NCBI GenBank assembly: GCA_965261455.1
Contig: OZ253453.1
Location: 2,666,001 to 2,730,000, forward strand
Source: DAOUKH01 sp965261455
Lineage (GTDB): Bacteria > Chloroflexota > Dehalococcoidia > SHYB01
Reading direction: 5' to 3'
DNA length: 64,000 bases
Shown here: one piece after another, positions 42,638-51,638 of the stretch
Layout of the letters: the number at the start of each line of letters is the position of its first letter
Numbering within the stretch: position 1 is the stretch's first letter
Notes under the pieces: model-generated
Database searches by the model: none
What the model was told of the DNA's origin: nothing
What the model saw: only the letters and a program-made list of their open reading frames with translations
Program-made: the position numbers and the translations under genes

Positions 42638-43059
42638 CTTTGACTCCTATCGACAGTCCAGAGCGACATCCGGCGAGCGAAGGCCCCGCGTTGGCGGCGG
42701 TGCAGGCATACTTCGACGCGGTCAACGGCGGCGACGGTGCGGCCTTTCACGCCACGCTGCACTACCCGCATACCCGGCTCGCCGGCGGCGGCATCCGCCA
42801 CTGGGAGCAAGCGCCCGCGCCCCGCGACATCGGCGCCGGTCTCCGCAAGACCACGCCGGGCTGGGCCCGCACCGAGCTCGACGAGGCCCGCGTGGTGCAG
42901 AGCTCGGCGGACAAGGTCCACTTCGCGGTGAAGTTCACCCGCCGCGATGCCGCGGGTAACGCCCTTGAAGTGCACCGCTCCTTCTACGTCGTCACCAACG
43001 TCGAGGGGCGCTGGGGCATCCAATTGCGCTCCAGCTTTGTCCCGACTCGCCAGCGTTAA
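42634..43059 (+). CDS. SnoaL/NTF2-like protein
   Basis: A 141-residue protein with an NTF2-like fold: AVQAYFDAVNGGDGAAFHATL at the start and FYVVTNVEGRWGIQLRSSF at the end. GC content returns to the local norm here, so it is not clearly part of the preceding cassette even though its GTG overlaps the stop before it (GTGA). Alternative later starts exist. The fold suggests a small-molecule-binding or isomerase-like role; the substrate is unknown. Confidence 0.65.
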   Translation: MTLTPIDSPERHPASEGPALAAVQAYFDAVNGGDGAAFHATLHYPHTRLAGGGIRHWEQAPAPRDIGAGLRKTTPGWARTELDEARVVQSSADKVHFAVKFTRRDAAGNALEVHRSFYVVTNVEGRWGIQLRSSFVPTRQR

Positions 43060-43067
43060 GCCGGCCC

Positions 43068-45746
43068 ATGAGCGACGAACGCGAGGCGTACGGCACGGGT
43101 AAACACCCACCCTATTGCACCTGCGTCGATTGCACCGCCCGCCGCAGAGAGGTCTCCCCACCCGAGCGCCCGCCTCCCAAGTCCGGCCAGGGCTGGGCGA
43201 TATGCCGCTACTGCCTTAACTCGGGCCGCGATCTCCATGTGTCCGACGCCCCGATAGTGGACCCTCCCTACACGGCGTGCCCGTGGTGCCGCGGGCCGCT
43301 CCAAGCCACCGTCCACGCCAACGGCCACGACGGGCAGGCCCCTGTCTATAGCGTCGTTTGTGCTCATCATGGTGTTATCGCCCCGCGAGCCCGCCTTGAC
43401 AATGCTCTGCGCCTGGCCCGCGATCCCTCATGTGAAAAGCTCACGCTTGCTGAGCGAGCGGAAAGGGAGCGCCACAGACGTCCGCCGGAGTCCGCAAAGG
43501 AGCCAAGACGGTCGAAGCCCCTAGAAGAGCCAGCGGAGTTGTCGCCGAGTCCGCTGAAGTCTGCAGAAGAGCCAGGGGAGGCGCCTTCGAATCCGCCGAA
43601 GCCCGCGGGAGAGCCAGGGGAAGCCCCTTCGAGTCCGCCGAAACCCGCGGAAGAGCCAGCGGAGTTGTCGCCGAATCCGCCGAAGCCTGCAGAAGAACCA
43701 GCGGAGGCCCCTTCGAGTCCGTCGAAACCCGCGGAAGAGCCAGGGGAGGCCCCTTCGAGTCCACCGAAGCCCGCGGAAGAGCCAGGGGAGGCGCCTTCGA
43801 GTCCGCCGAAGCCCGCGGGAGAGCCAGGGGAGGCCCCTTCGAGTCCGCCGAAACCCGCGGAAGAGCCAGGGGAGGCCCCTTCGAGTCCGCCGAAGCCTGC
43901 AGAAGAACCAGCGGAGGCGCCTCCGAGTCCGCCGAAGCCCGCGGGAGAGCCAGGGGAGGCCCCTTCGAGTCCGTCGAAACCCGCGGAAGAGCCAGGGGAG
44001 GCCCCTTCGAGTCCGCCGAAGCCCGCAGAAAGGCCAAAGGCGGCGCCCCCAACACCACCGAAGCAGCCCTCGAGAGAGCCAACGGAGGCACCTCCGAGGC
44101 CGCCCCCAGAAAAGCCGGCGAGGCCGCCTGCGGCTTCACCAAAGCCGCCCAAGTCCGGCTGTGCCTCACGCGCCGCCATCCTCGTTCTCGTCCTCGTGGC
44201 GGCCATCGGCGCGGTGGCTTACTTCGGAGGCTTCCTTGACTTGAAGGAGGATCTGCCGCCCGAAGTCATCGTCATGACGCCGACGCCGGCACCGGATCCC
44301 ACCCCGACGCCGGCAATCGTCCCGGCCACCCCGACTCCCACGCCCGCGCCTACGGCGTTGCCGACTTCCACGGCCACGCCGGCCGGGCCTACGCCGACAC
44401 CCACGGTGTCGCCGCTCAAGGTGTGGCAGGCGGCGGAGAAAGCCGTCACTCAGGCGTTGGAGGCGTATGAGTCGGCGGAGGGCGAGGAGCGCACGGCGGC
44501 GTTCGCGGCGGTCGAGACAGCTCAAGCCGCGGAGGCGCACGCGTTCGCGGCATTACATGGGCTACCCACACCGACGCCAGGGCCGCCGACGGCCACGCCG
44601 ACCGCTACGCCAACACCGCAGCCAACTGCCACGCCGACCCCGCGGCCAATATCTACGCCCACGCCACGGCCGACCGCCACGCCCACACCGCGGCCGACGT
44701 CTACGCCAACACCACGGCCAACTGCCACGCCCGCCCCTACGCTCCGCTCCTACAAGGAGTACATGGTCGAGCTCATCAACGAAGCGAGGGCTGCGGCGAG
44801 TGTCCCTGCCGTGACGCTGGGCGACAACCGCGCCCCACAGATACACGCCGAGTCCTCTATAACGGACTGTTTCGGCGCGCATTGGGGCCTCGACGGGCTC
44901 AAGCCGTACATGCGCTACAGCTTGGCGGGCGGCTACCAGTCGAACGGTGAGAATGGCTTGGGTTTCGACTACTGCCCGTCTAACGTTAGGCCCCTTACAA
45001 ACATCGAGCAGGTCGTGCGAGACGCGATGGAGGGGTGGATGGGAAGCCCGGGACATCGCCGCAACATTCTTGATCCCTGGCACCGGAAGGTTAGCATCGG
45101 CTTGGCTTGGAATCGCCACTACTACGCCGCCTACCAGCACTTCGAGGGGGACTACGTCGAATACGACCGGCTTCCGACGATTGACGCGAACGGGGTACTC
45201 AGCCTGTCGGGACGCGTGAAGAATGGAGCGCGGTTCCGGGACAGCGAAGACTTGTCCGTAGTTGTCAACTACGATCCTCCCCCGCACGAACTCACTAGAG
45301 GGCAGATTGCGCGAACATACTGCTACGACCGCGGGGTGCGCGTAGCCTCCTTGCGCTACCCGCTAAGCGGCGACTGGTCCTGGACGGAAGACTCCTATGT
45401 GGTCACGGCTTCGAGGACTTGCCCCGATCCGTATGACATTCCGCCGAGTGCACCACCGCCCACTTCCTTCGCTGAGCAATCGCGTTTCCACCTAGAAGCC
45501 GTACGTGAGAGTCTGTCGGTGCAGAGCACATCCATCACGGTTCCCTGGATCACCGCTGAGACGTGGAACGTCACGGGGGACTCCTTCTCAGTCACGGTCG
45601 ACTTGAGTGACGTAATCGATGAACACGGCCCCGGGGTCTATTCGATTATTGTCTGGGGAACCATCGGCGGCGAGAAGGTCGTGATCTCGGAATACTCGAT
45701 GTTCTATCAAGTGACGCCGCCGGACACGTACAGCGCCGCCAGCTAG
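43068..45746 (+). CDS. Zinc-ribbon, proline-repeat, membrane-anchored CAP/SCP-domain protein
   Basis: An 892-residue modular protein. Residues 1-75 form a zinc-binding head: Cys17, Cys19, Cys22, then CxxC pairs at 46/49 and 71/74. Residues 150-331 are 13 tandem 14-residue units of the type KPAEEPGEAPSSPP. A single membrane helix lies at about 369-390. Outside follow a Thr-Pro linker, a short heptad-like segment (AAEKAVTQALEAYESAEGEE), a second Thr-Pro linker, and a CAP/SCP domain from about 560 with YMVELINEARAA and SPGHRRNIL. The last 40 residues recur in the next gene. This arrangement puts the zinc head in the cytoplasm. I know no described protein with this layout. Confidence 0.8.
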   Translation: MSDEREAYGTGKHPPYCTCVDCTARRREVSPPERPPPKSGQGWAICRYCLNSGRDLHVSDAPIVDPPYTACPWCRGPLQATVHANGHDGQAPVYSVVCAHHGVIAPRARLDNALRLARDPSCEKLTLAERAERERHRRPPESAKEPRRSKPLEEPAELSPSPLKSAEEPGEAPSNPPKPAGEPGEAPSSPPKPAEEPAELSPNPPKPAEEPAEAPSSPSKPAEEPGEAPSSPPKPAEEPGEAPSSPPKPAGEPGEAPSSPPKPAEEPGEAPSSPPKPAEEPAEAPPSPPKPAGEPGEAPSSPSKPAEEPGEAPSSPPKPAERPKAAPPTPPKQPSREPTEAPPRPPPEKPARPPAASPKPPKSGCASRAAILVLVLVAAIGAVAYFGGFLDLKEDLPPEVIVMTPTPAPDPTPTPAIVPATPTPTPAPTALPTSTATPAGPTPTPTVSPLKVWQAAEKAVTQALEAYESAEGEERTAAFAAVETAQAAEAHAFAALHGLPTPTPGPPTATPTATPTPQPTATPTPRPISTPTPRPTATPTPRPTSTPTPRPTATPAPTLRSYKEYMVELINEARAAASVPAVTLGDNRAPQIHAESSITDCFGAHWGLDGLKPYMRYSLAGGYQSNGENGLGFDYCPSNVRPLTNIEQVVRDAMEGWMGSPGHRRNILDPWHRKVSIGLAWNRHYYAAYQHFEGDYVEYDRLPTIDANGVLSLSGRVKNGARFRDSEDLSVVVNYDPPPHELTRGQIARTYCYDRGVRVASLRYPLSGDWSWTEDSYVVTASRTCPDPYDIPPSAPPPTSFAEQSRFHLEAVRESLSVQSTSITVPWITAETWNVTGDSFSVTVDLSDVIDEHGPGVYSIIVWGTIGGEKVVISEYSMFYQVTPPDTYSAAS
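43515..44060 (+). repeat. 13 x 42-bp tandem coding repeat
   Basis: Thirteen 42-base units encode 14-residue Pro-Glu-Ala-Ser repeats in the CAP protein. The units differ by point changes (EE or GE, PGEA or PAEA, SSPP or SSPS). Because the DNA repeat has no stop in other frames, it also creates long but meaningless antisense reading frames. Confidence 0.93.
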
Positions 45747-45885
45747 GGTCGCAATTCCAGGGCGCGAGCGCACTGCGCAGGGCGTAGACTTGGCGGGAGG
45801 CAGGCCCGCACGCTCCGTGTCACGGCGGCGAGCGCCGGTCATTCAAATGCCCCCCGCGCCGCCCTAAGCGCTAGCGTTAGCCACC

Positions 45886-46221
45886 ATGGCGCCCAAGCGA
45901 GACTATTACGAAGTCCTCGGTGTAGGCCCGAGCGCCAATCGGCAGGAGATTCGGCGGGCTTACCGTAAGAAGGCGTTCGACAACCATCCCGACCGGAACA
46001 AGTCGCCCGGCGCTGAGGATCGGCTCAAGGAGGTCAACGAGGCCTACGAGGTCCTCATCGACGACGGCAAGCGCGCTCAGTGTGACCTGCGCTCCATCTT
46101 GAACCAAGGCCCGGGGGTCTATACCGTGCTGGTCTGGGGAAGCGTCGACGGTGAGGAAGACGTGCTCATTTCGACGTACTCGATGTTCTACCAGGTGACG
46201 CCGCCGGAGACCTACGGCTAG
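45886..46221 (+). CDS. J-domain protein fused to a CAP-protein tail
   Basis: A 111-residue chimera. Residues 1-65 are a J domain with the HPD motif (FDNHPDRNKSPG) and DYYEVLGVGPSA, so it should bind an Hsp70 and stimulate its ATPase. Residues 73-111 repeat the end of the preceding CAP protein: GPGVYTVLVWG, ISTYSMFYQVTPPETY here against GPGVYSIIVWG, ISEYSMFYQVTPPDTY there. Similarity continues at DNA level. No Gly/Phe or zinc region of full DnaJ is present. It lies 139 bases after the CAP gene. Confidence 0.82.
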   Translation: MAPKRDYYEVLGVGPSANRQEIRRAYRKKAFDNHPDRNKSPGAEDRLKEVNEAYEVLIDDGKRAQCDLRSILNQGPGVYTVLVWGSVDGEEDVLISTYSMFYQVTPPETYG

Positions 46222-46332
46222 CCAAAGCAAGTCAAGCCCTCACGCCCCATTCGAACCCCGCCGCGACGGCAGGGCGTACACTTGGATGGGTGAGGATTTC
46301 CCTGCGCACCGCCCGCGGGCGGTAGCCAATCT

Positions 46333-49194
46333 ATGAGCGACGAACGAGAAGCCTACGGCGACGGGTCGCCGCCCGAGCGTCCGTCGCCCGGCTCCTTCAG
46401 GGGCTGGGCGATATGCCGCTTTTGCGGACACTCCGGCTACGGCGTCCACGTGTCCCCCGAGCCGCGGGGCAGCGCGCCATATACGGTGTGTCCGTGGTGC
46501 TCGCAGCCGTTGACCGCCACGATCCATGCCGCCGGGCGCGCGGGTCAGACCGCAGTCTTCAACGTGGTCTGCGACACCCACGGTTTTCTCAAGGGTCGCG
46601 TCCTCCTTGCTGAGGCCGCGCGCCTGGCTCGCTGCCCAGCATGCGAGAAGCGCATGTTGGCCGAGCGCGAGGAACGGGAGCCCCGCAGTCGTCAAGAGCA
46701 GCCTCCCCAAAGGCCACGCGAGGCGCCCCCGAGTCCGCCGAGAGCGGAGCGCCCCGCGGAGAGGCCGCCGGCAGCGCCGCCAAGCCCGCCGAGGCAAACC
46801 GAGTTGCCTCTGGAGAGGCCACCGGCGTTGCCACCGAGGCAGGAACAGGTGCCTCCGGAAAGCCCGCCTGGGGTACCGCCGAGCTCGCCGGGGGCGGGGG
46901 GGCCTCCAGAAGGGCCGGGAGGGACGCCGCCCAGTCCACCGCCCCCAGGAGGCCCACCGAGGACGCCCAACGCCGGCGACCTGCCGCGCGCCGCTTGGCC
47001 GCTTGTCGCGGTCGTGGCGCTGCTGGCCGTCATCGGCGTGATCGTATACCTGGCATTCTCTGGGCAGGACGACGCTCCGCCGCCCGTGGTCATTATTGCG
47101 ACCGCGACGCCGACGCCCACGTCGGCGCCGACACCGACGCCGGCGCCGACCGACTTGGGACCGACCCCGGCTCCGAGCCCCATCCCCACAGTTGCGGCGA
47201 TGCCCACGTCGGCGCCCGCGCCCACCGCGACGCCGACGGTGACGGCCTCTGAGGCGTGGCAGGCGGCGGAGAAGGCGGTGAGGGAGGCACTCGCTGCCTA
47301 CGAGGCGGCGGAGGGCGAGGAGCGTGCGGCGGCGCTCGTGGCGTACGAGGCCGCCATCACTGCCGAGGCGCATGCCTTCGCGGTGTGGCAAGGGCTGCCG
47401 ACGCCGACGCCGCGACCGCTACCGTCGCCCACCGCCGGCCCGGCGGCGACTGGCACGCCCACGCCGACCGCCATACCGCGCCCCACTTCCTCGCCGCCGC
47501 GAACCCCCAGCGTCGCGACGCCCACGCCGACGCCGCCGGGGCCAACCGCCACGGCAGGGCCGGAGCCACCCTACGCCGCGGTGTGGATAGGCCTGGAAAA
47601 CAGCGTGTGGCTCCAGGAGAACCACCCCGCGTTGGCGTCGGCGATCACGTCGCTTCGGTGGGTCGCCGACGGCATCGACGGTCCTGAACGGGAAGGCGTA
47701 CAAGGGCTGGTGAACCTCGCGACGTTCTACCGGCCGGTATTTGGCGCCGTCATAGGCAGGCCATGGGTAGGCGACGGCCTCAATGAGTCGGAGACCGAAG
47801 TCGTTCAGGGCCTCCGTTGGGTCGCCTATGGAGACCAAGCCGCGGCCTTACGACTCCTCGACATGCCCTTCCTGGAGGTTATCGGGCCCGCAGACGCCGA
47901 TGCGGTGGACTCCCTGCGCCTTCTGGCGTATTGGAGGCGTGGAGACTTCCAGAGGATACTGTCGCACCCGACGCTGAGCGACGGAATCTCGGACTTCTGG
48001 GCGCAGATCGTTGCGGTGCTGAATGACGTGAGCCAGACCAACCCCCCACTGATCGACGTCCTGCTGGACCCAGGCCAGGTCGATGTCGAGCAGCGCACGG
48101 TCTCTCTGCCCTTAGCAGGCAACGTGGAGCTGGCCATCATTCGCACCGGCCCGGGCGCGTCGCGCAGCATGGATTTGCTGGAGCAAGCCGTGCGCCGCGC
48201 CGAGACGTTCATGGCCGAACCGTTCCCCAGGCGCCACGTGACGTTGCTCTTTGAGGAGACGGTCTCCGATTCCGAGCGCGGAGCCTACTTCGGTTCCCAC
48301 ATCGCGGTCCGTCCCGAGTATGACGTCGGCGACGAAGACCCCGAGGCGAATGCCGCCCGTCGGGTCATCGCACGTCAGGCGACCCGCTATTACTGGAATG
48401 GCAACCGCGATTGGGTCGACGAGGGGGCGTCGGACTTCATGGCTTCCATCGCCGAGAACGACCGCACCGGCCAGCCGGTAGACCCCGTCAACCCTCCTTG
48501 CGCCCATGTCCAGACTATCGCCGCGCTGGAACGGCTGAACGCGGGGCGGGGCTACGACGCCTTCGACTGCGCCGATGCGCTGGGTGAGCGATTGTTCCTC
48601 GACCTGTATCTCACGTTGGGAGACGGCGCGTTCCGGCAAGGCTTCCGGAACCTGTACTTGCTCTCGGAGATCGAGGACGTCAATGGCGAAAAGGTGTCGG
48701 TGGGGATTGACGAGCTCAGGGTGGTCTTCCAGTCCTACGCTGCCGCTATCGCAAACATCACCGCCCGTTGGTACGACGGGATCGTTCCCCACGACGAAAG
48801 CCGTCTCGACCCCAGTCCGGTCGACGCCAGGCTGACCGGGATCAACGGCGGGCTCGACCGGGCGTTCGTCTCGCCCACCGAGGATGGGGCGCCGGTGTCC
48901 AGCTTCTCCGCCGCGGAGGTGAACGACCTGCTGTGGCTCACCCTCGAGTACTCCTACCGAGTCTTGGGTGGCCCGCACGAAACGCGCCTGGAGGTCGTGG
49001 AACGCTTTGAGGACGGCTTCGCCATCCGCCGCCAGAGCGTGACGCTGACCGCCGAGGAGCAGTTCATCGGCGAGGCTACACGGCTTCGGGTCGGCGTGGA
49101 GCCCGCGGAGCCGTGGGCGCCGGGCCGCTACTGGGTGTACGTCTACGAGAACGGGCGCAAGGTGGCGGAGGTCGAGTACGAGGTTGTCCCTTAG
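46333..49194 (+). CDS. Zinc-ribbon, membrane-anchored protein with degenerate metallopeptidase domain
   Basis: A 953-residue paralogue in layout of the CAP protein. It starts with the same MSDEREAYG, has CxxC pairs at 28/31 and 53/56, Pro-rich stretches without the regular 42-base repeat, a membrane helix at about 219-243, Thr-Pro linkers, and the shared WQAAEKAVREALAAYEAAEG segment. The outer part resembles a gluzincin peptidase (EPFPRRHVTLLFEE, then a WVDEGASDF motif). The zinc motif reads RQATR (681-685) in place of HExxH, so it is probably inactive. The C-terminus has a beta-rich domain ending WAPGRYWVYVYENGRKVAEV. Confidence 0.78.
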   Translation: MSDEREAYGDGSPPERPSPGSFRGWAICRFCGHSGYGVHVSPEPRGSAPYTVCPWCSQPLTATIHAAGRAGQTAVFNVVCDTHGFLKGRVLLAEAARLARCPACEKRMLAEREEREPRSRQEQPPQRPREAPPSPPRAERPAERPPAAPPSPPRQTELPLERPPALPPRQEQVPPESPPGVPPSSPGAGGPPEGPGGTPPSPPPPGGPPRTPNAGDLPRAAWPLVAVVALLAVIGVIVYLAFSGQDDAPPPVVIIATATPTPTSAPTPTPAPTDLGPTPAPSPIPTVAAMPTSAPAPTATPTVTASEAWQAAEKAVREALAAYEAAEGEERAAALVAYEAAITAEAHAFAVWQGLPTPTPRPLPSPTAGPAATGTPTPTAIPRPTSSPPRTPSVATPTPTPPGPTATAGPEPPYAAVWIGLENSVWLQENHPALASAITSLRWVADGIDGPEREGVQGLVNLATFYRPVFGAVIGRPWVGDGLNESETEVVQGLRWVAYGDQAAALRLLDMPFLEVIGPADADAVDSLRLLAYWRRGDFQRILSHPTLSDGISDFWAQIVAVLNDVSQTNPPLIDVLLDPGQVDVEQRTVSLPLAGNVELAIIRTGPGASRSMDLLEQAVRRAETFMAEPFPRRHVTLLFEETVSDSERGAYFGSHIAVRPEYDVGDEDPEANAARRVIARQATRYYWNGNRDWVDEGASDFMASIAENDRTGQPVDPVNPPCAHVQTIAALERLNAGRGYDAFDCADALGERLFLDLYLTLGDGAFRQGFRNLYLLSEIEDVNGEKVSVGIDELRVVFQSYAAAIANITARWYDGIVPHDESRLDPSPVDARLTGINGGLDRAFVSPTEDGAPVSSFSAAEVNDLLWLTLEYSYRVLGGPHETRLEVVERFEDGFAIRRQSVTLTAEEQFIGEATRLRVGVEPAEPWAPGRYWVYVYENGRKVAEVEYEVVP

Positions 49195-49224
49195 GCGAAG
49201 GGCGTTAGGGCAGTGTCGTCACGG

Positions 49225-50013
49225 CTAGAGCGCCGGTAGATCGTAGGCGTGGATGGGATGGATGGTCTCGAAGGGGGCGGCGAGGACGGCTTCGAGGGGC
49301 CAGTTGGGGTCGGAGCCGCGTCCCGCGGCGCGCCAGTCGGGGATGCGCCGCGCGACCTCGCCCATGACGTCGACGGGGTCGCCGTCGAGGTAGTAGAGCC
49401 AGACGTGGCGGCGGACGGCGCCGCCGAGCGGGGCCGCGATGCCGGCGTCAGGTATCGACGCGGCGGGCTGTCCTTCGTTGCGGAACCAGTAACAGCCGGC
49501 GACGCCGGGGACGGTGAGCATGTCGGGGACGTGTATCTCGTCGTGCCAGCGGGAGATCTCTTCGTCGAACGACGCGTCGCGCAGGTGCTTGATCGTGCAG
49601 AACACGCCGGTGTGGGGACGCCAGGGCAGCCCTTCGGGGGAGACGACGACACGGTCCGCCGTGTACGCCTGCATGAACTTGTGGTGGCCGAAGGTGACGA
49701 TTGACCGGTTGGGGAAGGAGCGTCCCTCCGCCGCCGTCCGGCGCGACAGCGCGGAGAAGTCCTCGATGGCGCGGTCGACGGGGTCGCGCATCATGTAGTG
49801 CCCCAGGTACTGCTTCGATGCCAAGGCAGGATGCGCCCCGCGCCGCGCCGCGGCCATCCGATTGGTGGCGGCCCAGCGTGCGGCGTAGACCACGCCGTCG
49901 AGGGCGAGGTTCTCCGCTTGGTGGTCGCTGGCGTGCCACCAGTTGTAGTCCACGTGCTTTGAGGGGTCCGTGATCTGGGTCAACGCGAAGAACCCCGAAG
50001 TCGCCTTGTTCAT
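49225..50013 (-). CDS. EthD/Dabb-like duplicated ferredoxin-fold protein
   Basis: A 262-residue protein that seems to contain two alpha-beta sandwich halves. Each half has a Trp-His region: VDYNWWHASDHQAENLA and SRWHDEIHVPDMLTVPG. This WHxxHxxx pattern recalls EthD or Dabb-type dimeric barrel proteins that help oxidise or bind aromatic compounds. A similar two-part protein is encoded at 56630-57319. The gene overlaps the MFS exporter gene (ATGA), suggesting both respond to the same compound. Confidence 0.6.
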   Translation of the reverse strand: MNKATSGFFALTQITDPSKHVDYNWWHASDHQAENLALDGVVYAARWAATNRMAAARRGAHPALASKQYLGHYMMRDPVDRAIEDFSALSRRTAAEGRSFPNRSIVTFGHHKFMQAYTADRVVVSPEGLPWRPHTGVFCTIKHLRDASFDEEISRWHDEIHVPDMLTVPGVAGCYWFRNEGQPAASIPDAGIAAPLGGAVRRHVWLYYLDGDPVDVMGEVARRIPDWRAAGRGSDPNWPLEAVLAAPFETIHPIHAYDLPAL

Positions 50014-51482
50014 GTCTCTGCCTCCTGTGTCTTGGCCAGCCTGTTGGGGCGCCGCGTCAGTGAGAGCAGCGCGGCCACGCCCGACATCGCCGCGCCGAAA
50101 TAGTAGACGCGTTGCATGCCGGTGACAAAGCCGTCGATGAGCTGCGGGCTCGGCTCCCGCGCCTCGTCGCGGAGTGCGCCAATGTCAGCCTCCACTCCGA
50201 GCGCGGCGATGGCCACTGAGACGACCAGCGTCGCGACCGCGATGCCGTAGACCTGCCCCGTGGACCGCATGAGGGCGAGGAAACCCGCGACGAGTCCGTA
50301 ACGCTCCGGCTCGACCGAGCTCACCACGGAGCTGTTGTTAGCCGGCGCGAACATTCCCATCCCCAAGCTCACACCCGTAAGGGGCAGGATGATCTCGATC
50401 AAGCCGGAGTCGGTGCCGAGGCGCGTCATGGTTAGCAGGTTGAGCGACACGAGCGTCATCCCGCCCGCCGCCAGGATGCGGCCGTCGACCCTGTCGGCAA
50501 GCCTGCCGAAGAACGCGCCCGAGACCGCGAGCATCAACGCTTGCGGGGCCAGGATGAGACCCGTCCGCCCCGGTCCGTTACCGAGGATTCCTTGGATGTA
50601 GAAGGTGACGATGAAGGAGTTGGACACGATCGCGGAGAAGGCGAGAAAGCTGGCGAAGCTGCCCAAGGCAAAGGCGCGGCGCTTGAACAGCCGCAGGTCG
50701 ATCATGGGGTCGGCGGTCCGGCTCTCGTGGAAGATGAAGACCGCGAAGGCGGTCGCCGCGAGGACGGCGGCGGCCACGATGGGGGGCGATGTCCACCCGG
50801 CGGCGTTTCCGCGCGACATGAAGAAGACCGTGGACACAAGCAGGACGGCGGAGGAGGCCATGCCAACCCAGTCGAGCCTGCCCCCGGGCCGCTCGTCATC
50901 GCGGTCTTCGGCGAGGACGTAGTGCGCGAGGAGCAGCCCAACCGGCCCCACCACGCCATTCATGAAGAAGGCGGCTCGCCAGCCCAAGAGGTCAATGAGG
51001 CCGCCGCCGATGACCGGTCCGGCCACGATGCCGAGACCCACCGTCGTTACTACGACGCCAAGCACCTTGCCCCGCTCGTTCTCGGGAAATATCGACACGG
51101 CGATGGCGATGCCCGTGGCCTGGACCGCCGCCGTGCCCAGAGCCTGAAGGGCGCGCGCTCCCAACAGCCAGCCGACGTCCTGCGCCGCCCCCGCGAGCAC
51201 CGAGCCGGTCACGAACACCAGGAATCCCGCGACGTAGATCCGTTTGCGCCCCAGCAGGTCGGCGGCGCGCCCCATCGGCAGCAAGGTCGCCGCGAGGACT
51301 AGCAGGTAGACGGAGACGAGCCACTGGATGGTCGAGAGGTCTGTCTTGAAGTGCGTGCTGATCGACGGGAGCGAGATGTTCACCGCGCCCACGTCGAGGG
51401 CCGTCATGAAGACGCCCACCACAATGGGGGCCATGACGATCCACTTGCGGTCGGTGGTGGATGGCTCCGGGGGCGTGCTCAT
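50010..51482 (-). CDS. MFS transporter, DHA2 (EmrB/QacA-type) drug exporter
   Basis: A 490-residue inner-membrane transporter with 14 predicted helices. The first helix region is VVGVFMTALDVGAVNISLPSI. Motif A appears as GRAADLLGRKRIY and the antiporter motif C as GLGIVAGPVIGGGLI. These are hallmarks of proton-driven multidrug exporters of the DHA2 group. It is the first gene of a two-gene minus-strand operon with the EthD-like protein. No regulator is adjacent. Confidence 0.88.
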   Translation of the reverse strand: MSTPPEPSTTDRKWIVMAPIVVGVFMTALDVGAVNISLPSISTHFKTDLSTIQWLVSVYLLVLAATLLPMGRAADLLGRKRIYVAGFLVFVTGSVLAGAAQDVGWLLGARALQALGTAAVQATGIAIAVSIFPENERGKVLGVVVTTVGLGIVAGPVIGGGLIDLLGWRAAFFMNGVVGPVGLLLAHYVLAEDRDDERPGGRLDWVGMASSAVLLVSTVFFMSRGNAAGWTSPPIVAAAVLAATAFAVFIFHESRTADPMIDLRLFKRRAFALGSFASFLAFSAIVSNSFIVTFYIQGILGNGPGRTGLILAPQALMLAVSGAFFGRLADRVDGRILAAGGMTLVSLNLLTMTRLGTDSGLIEIILPLTGVSLGMGMFAPANNSSVVSSVEPERYGLVAGFLALMRSTGQVYGIAVATLVVSVAIAALGVEADIGALRDEAREPSPQLIDGFVTGMQRVYYFGAAMSGVAALLSLTRRPNRLAKTQEAET

Positions 51483-51571
51483 AGCTCGGAGTGAGGGGAA
51501 AAGAGGTGGGGCGACGCGCGGCGGGGGAGGAGAATAGCACGCTGGCTCGGACTCCGCCCCGCGCCCAAAGA

Positions 51572-51600
51572 TTGAAGTAATATTAAAATTGGTTTAGAAT
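51572..51600 (+). promoter_or_regulatory. Sigma-70-type promoter for the small membrane protein
   Basis: TTGAAG (51572-51577) and TAGAAT (51595-51600) are exactly 17 bases apart in an AT-rich island. The start codon follows 38 bases later. Confidence 0.65.
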
Positions 51601-51638
51601 TATGTTCTGGCTTTGCGTAGTGGTCGAGGAGGCGCCGG

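Noticed and set aside
43515..44060. Regular repeats as a CRISPR array
   Set aside because: The 42-base units are contiguous, coding and degenerate, with no spacers and no cas genes.
43367..44206. Long minus-strand reading frames (279 and 242 codons) opposite the CAP protein
   Set aside because: They are by-products of the stop-free 42-base tandem repeat; they encode low-complexity Gly or Ala/Pro strings and lack ribosome sites.
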